A stretch of DNA of 64,000 nt. Source: Carnegiea gigantea (lineage: Eukaryota > Streptophyta > Magnoliopsida > Caryophyllales > Cactaceae). The position numbers were made by a program, and so were the translations under genes. The notes under the pieces were generated by a model that saw only the letters and a list, made by a program, of their open reading frames with translations, was not told where the DNA came from and searched no databases. Positions 60,331-64,000 of this stretch are shown in pieces (the stretch's first letter is position 1; every line of letters begins with the position of its first letter). The DNA lies in assembly GCA_029747015.1 (NCBI GenBank), contig JAKOGI010002476.1, forward strand, positions 1-64,000, given 5' to 3'.

Positions 60331-63300
60331 GAGAGACCTTCTCTCAAGTCAAGATCAACATTCCTTTGCTCGATGCTATTCAGCAGATGCCTCCATATGC
60401 TAGGTTTTTAAAGGATCTGTGCACAACCAAGAGAGCTACCAATGTCCCTAAAAAGGCTTTCTTAGCCTCTAGTGCGAGTTCCATTCTATCTCATCCAATT
60501 CCGGTGAAGTATAAGGACCCCGGTTGCCCTACTATTTCCATAGTTTTAGGGGATCAGCTCATTCATAGAGCCTTGCTTGATTTAGGGGCCAGTGTCAATT
60601 TAATTCCCTTCACTGAGTATGAGAGGCTAGAGTTAGGTGAGCTTAAGCCTGCTAAGATGGTCATTCAATTAGTTGATAGATCGACCAGATTGCCTAGGGG
60701 TATAGTCGAGGATGTGCTGATCCGGGTGGGTAAATTCATTTACCCTGTGGACTTTGTTGTGATTGAGACTGAGACAGTGTCTAATTTTGCTAGTCAAATC
60801 CCCGTGATTCTAGGGCGTCCTTTCTTGGCCACTGCCAATGCCCTCATTAATTGCAGGAATGGTATGATGAGACTGTCTTTTGGTAACATGACTGTAGAGT
60901 TGAACATTTTTAACCTGCAAAGGCAGCCCTTTGGTTTTGATGATATGGAGTTCTCTACTCTTCACTGGGTAGAGGATTCTATACTTGATGATGCTTGTGA
61001 TGATGTGTTTACTGTTGAGTATGAGTCCTTTCTTGTGAATGATGAGCCTGAGTATGATGCTTTTGAGTTTGATGACTTGTGCTCTACTGCTGATTGTTTG
61101 CTCACTGCTGTTTCTGAATCTGCTTCTGAAACTGTTTCCCCTTCTGCTCTTGAACTGAAACCCCTTCTTGATTCTCTTAAGTATGCATTTCTAGGCCCCA
61201 ATGAATCTTTGCCTGTCATTATTGCTTCTGACTTAGATGGGGACCAAGAGACTAAGTTGATTGCCTTACTTAGAGAGAACAAGGAAGCCTTGGGTTGGAC
61301 CTTAGAGGATATTAAGGGTATTAGTCCTTCCATTGTGCAACATAGGATTTATCTAGAGGATAATGCTAAGCCCTACCGTGACCGTCAAAGGCGTTTGAAC
61401 CCTACTCTTCAGAAAGTGGTTAGGAAAGAAGTGCTAAAGTGGTTGGACCATGGGATCATTTACCCAATTTCTGATAGTGAGTGGGTTAGCCCCGTTCAAG
61501 TTGTTCCTAAGAAGACCGGGATTACCGTGATCAGGAATGACAAGAACGAGTTAGTCCCTACTCGTGTGCAATTTGGGTGGCGTGTTTGCATAGATTATAG
61601 AAAATTGAATGCTGCCACTAGAAAAGACCACTTTGCCCTTCCTTTCTTGGACTAGATGTTAGAGAGGTTGGCTGGACATTCCTTCTATTGCTTTTTAGAT
61701 GGATACTCTGGCTATACTCAGATCTCTATTGCTCCTGAGGATCAGGAGAAGACTACTTTTACCTATTCCTTTGGAACCTATGCCTTTAGACGTATGCCTT
61801 TTGGACTATGCAATGCCCCTGCTACCTTTCAGCGTTGCATGATTTCTATTTTCTCAGATTTAGTTGAACACTGCTTGGAAGTTTTCATGGATGACTTCTC
61901 TGTGTTTGGGTCTTCCTTTGATGACTGTTTGTCTAATCTGAGAAAAGTGTTGGAAAGGTGTAGGGAGAAAAATTTGACTCTGAATTGGGAGAAATGCCAT
62001 TTTATGGTTAGGAAGGGAATAGTCTTAGGCCATGTTATTTCTAAAGATGGGATTGAGGTTGATAAGGCTAAGACTGATTTAATTGTTAATCTTCCCCCTC
62101 CCACTTGTGTGAAAGAAGTGAGGTCTTTCTTTGGACATGCTGGCTTCTATCGTCGCTTCATTAAGGACTTTAGTAAGATTGCAAAGCCCTTGTCTAACCT
62201 GCTAGCTAAAGATGTGCCGTTTTATTTTTCTGATGAATGTCTTGAGGCATTTTCTAAACTTAAGGAAGCCTTAACTTCTGCTCCTGTTCTTCATCCTCCC
62301 ATCTGGGGAGAGCCTTTTGAATTAATGTGTGATGCTTCTGATTATGCTGTTGGGGTTATTTTAGGACAGCGTGTTGATAAAAAGCCCCATGTAATTTATT
62401 ATGCTAGTCACACTTTGAATGATGCCCAACTGAACGATACTGTGACTGAAAAAGAATTTTTGGCTGTGATTTTTGGGTTTGAGAAGTTTAGATCTTATCT
62501 GATTGGGTCTCATGTGATTGTCTACACTGACCACTCTGCTCTTAAGCATCTTCTTTCTAAAAAGGATGCTAAGCCTAGACTTGTTAGATGGATGTTGCTG
62601 TTGCAAGAGTTTAACTGTGAAATCAGAGACAAGAAAGGTTTTGAAAACCTTGTAGCTGATCATTTGTCTAGGATTCTATCAGATAGAGAGAGTGAGTCCA
62701 CTGTTTCTGAGTGCTTTCCTGATGAACAGTTGTATGCTGTCCACCCCGATCCTTGGTATGCTGATATTGTTAACTACCTCGTTGCTGGTAGGATTCCTGA
62801 GAGTTGGACCAAGAATGATAGGGATAGGTTCTTCTACCTTGTGAAATTCTTTGTCTGGGATGATCCTTATTTGTTTAAGTACTGTTCTGACCAAATGTTT
62901 AGGAGATGTATTCTCGACCATGAGGTGAGAAGTGTCCTTTGTTTCTGCCATGACCAGGCATGTGGGGGGCATTTTAGTGGTAGGAAAACTGCAGCCAAAG
63001 TTCTTTAAAATGGTTTTTACTGGCCTACTCTATTTAGGGATGCTTATGAGTACTGTAAGAGTTGCCCTAGGTGCCAGCAGTTGGGTAGAATCAGCAGGCG
63101 GGATATGATGCCACTGAGTCCTATCATTGTAGTGGAAGTTTTTGATGTGTGGGGTGTAGATTTCATGGGACCATTTCCATCATCTTTTGGGAATGAGTAT
63201 ATTTTGCTAGCTGTGGACTATGTGTCTAAATGAGTTGAAGCCATCCCTTCTAGGACTAATGATGCTAAAGTTGTTGTAAAGTTCTTAAGGGAGAATATCT

Positions 63301-64000
63301 TTGCTAGATTTGGTATGCCCCGTGCTATTATTAGTGATCAGGGTACCCATTTCACTAATAGGTCTTTTGATGCCTTACTGAAGAGATATTCCATTGTCCA
63401 TAGACTTGCTACCCCCTATCATCCCCAAACCAGTGGTCAGGTTGAGGTGTCCAATCGGCAAATTAAGCAGATTCTTGAGAAGACCGTGAGCAAGAATAGA
63501 AAAGATTGGGCTGATAAACTCGTAGATGCTCTTTGGGCTTATAGAACGGCTTTCAAAACTCCCTTAGGTATGTCACCTTATAGGGTTGTTTATGGTAAGC
63601 CTTGTCACCTCCCTGTGGAAATAGAGCATAGAGCTTGGTGGGCCATTAAGCAACTGAACTATGACTTGACTGAGGCTGGTGAAGAGCGTAGACTGCAACT
63701 GAATGAGCTTGATGAGATTAGAGTTGAGGCTTATGAGAGTGCTCGTTCTTACAAAGAACGAGCAACGTTGTTTCATGATAGGCGTATCCTTCGAAAAGAG
63801 TTTGCTCCTGAAATGAAAGTGCTCTTGTATGACTCTAGGCTTCATTTGTTTCCAGGGAAGTTAAGGTCCCGATGGACTGGTCCTTACATTGTCTCACGTG
63901 TTTTCCCTTATGGTGCCGTCGAAATTCAGGACCCTGACAGTGGTGCTACTTTTAAGGTGAATGGCCAAAGATTGAAACAATTTCTGGAGTTGCCTAGTAA
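60319..64000 (+). pseudogene. Athila-like Gypsy pol (PR-RT-RNase H-INT), runs off window
   Basis: One frame from about 60319 to the window end. It starts KMRETFSQVKINIPLLDAI, typical before the Athila protease. Protease ALLDLGASVNLIPF and IPVILGRPFLATANALI. RT includes [42 protein letters not shown] and the catalytic FMDD at 61884-61895. RNase [41 protein letters not shown]. Integrase: HH-CC region (GGHFSGRKT ... CKSCPRCQ), core D at VDFMGPFP, D at IISDQGTHF and E at [12 protein letters not shown], then a GPY-type end ([20 protein letters not shown]). Stops at 61653 (TAG), 63006 (TAA) and 63231 (TGA) are again single transitions from Gln, Gln and Trp. It is otherwise nearly intact. No 3' LTR seen. 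Confidence 0.93.

Overview
The window is nuclear DNA of a flowering plant, probably a eudicot. The evidence is an intron-containing NRT2-type nitrate transporter, plant-specific retroelement lineages (SIRE-like Copia, Athila-like Gypsy, TRIMs), plant tRNA-derived SINEs, hAT and Harbinger MITEs, and very AT-rich spacer. I cannot name the species. Only one cellular gene looks intact: the NRT2-like transporter on the minus strand at 40925-44537 (three exons, 528 residues by my splice choice). Almost everything else is transposable-element sequence, much of it nested, so insertion order can often be read from target-site duplications (TSDs).

Layout. 1-13.8 kb: a hAT-like MITE (775-1323), a 3.2-kb solo LTR (2104-5349), then a FAR1/MULE-transposase-like gene on the minus strand split into two parts (13815-12430 and 6924-6453). 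The split is a 5.5-kb block (6925-12429) bounded by two inverted TRIM elements and flanked by a 5-bp TSD (TTATT); removing the block restores the FAR1 reading frame. 13.8-24.7 kb (segment A): SINEs, a Harbinger-like MITE, a 1.2-kb hAT-like element, an (AT)n tract, then a truncated L1-type LINE carrying a TRIM, interrupted by a truncated SIRE-like Copia element. 24.7-28.35 kb: a second LINE fragment on the minus strand and LTR-like sequence. 28.35-40.8 kb (segment B): a direct, diverged duplicate of segment A lying just downstream of the NRT2 gene; it keeps the empty sites of several segment-A insertions and has its own insertions (two SINEs, a Harbinger-like MITE and a gag-only Copia element). 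40.9-44.7 kb: the NRT2 gene, with a hAT-like MITE in intron 2. 44.7-47.7 kb: upstream spacer. 47.7-56.5 kb: a decayed SIRE-like Copia element with gag, pol and an additional env-position ORF. 56.5-64.0 kb: an Athila-like Gypsy element that interrupts the SIRE element and runs off the window end in its integrase.

How it fits together. Segments A and B suggest an old tandem duplication of the NRT2 locus in which only the downstream flank of one copy survives; reading A against B dates many insertions relative to one another. The main novelty candidates are the TRIM-bounded composite insertion in the FAR1-like gene, the non-autonomous gag-only Copia element, and a short ORF kept at the same place in A and B. 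All coordinates and comparisons were made by eye.
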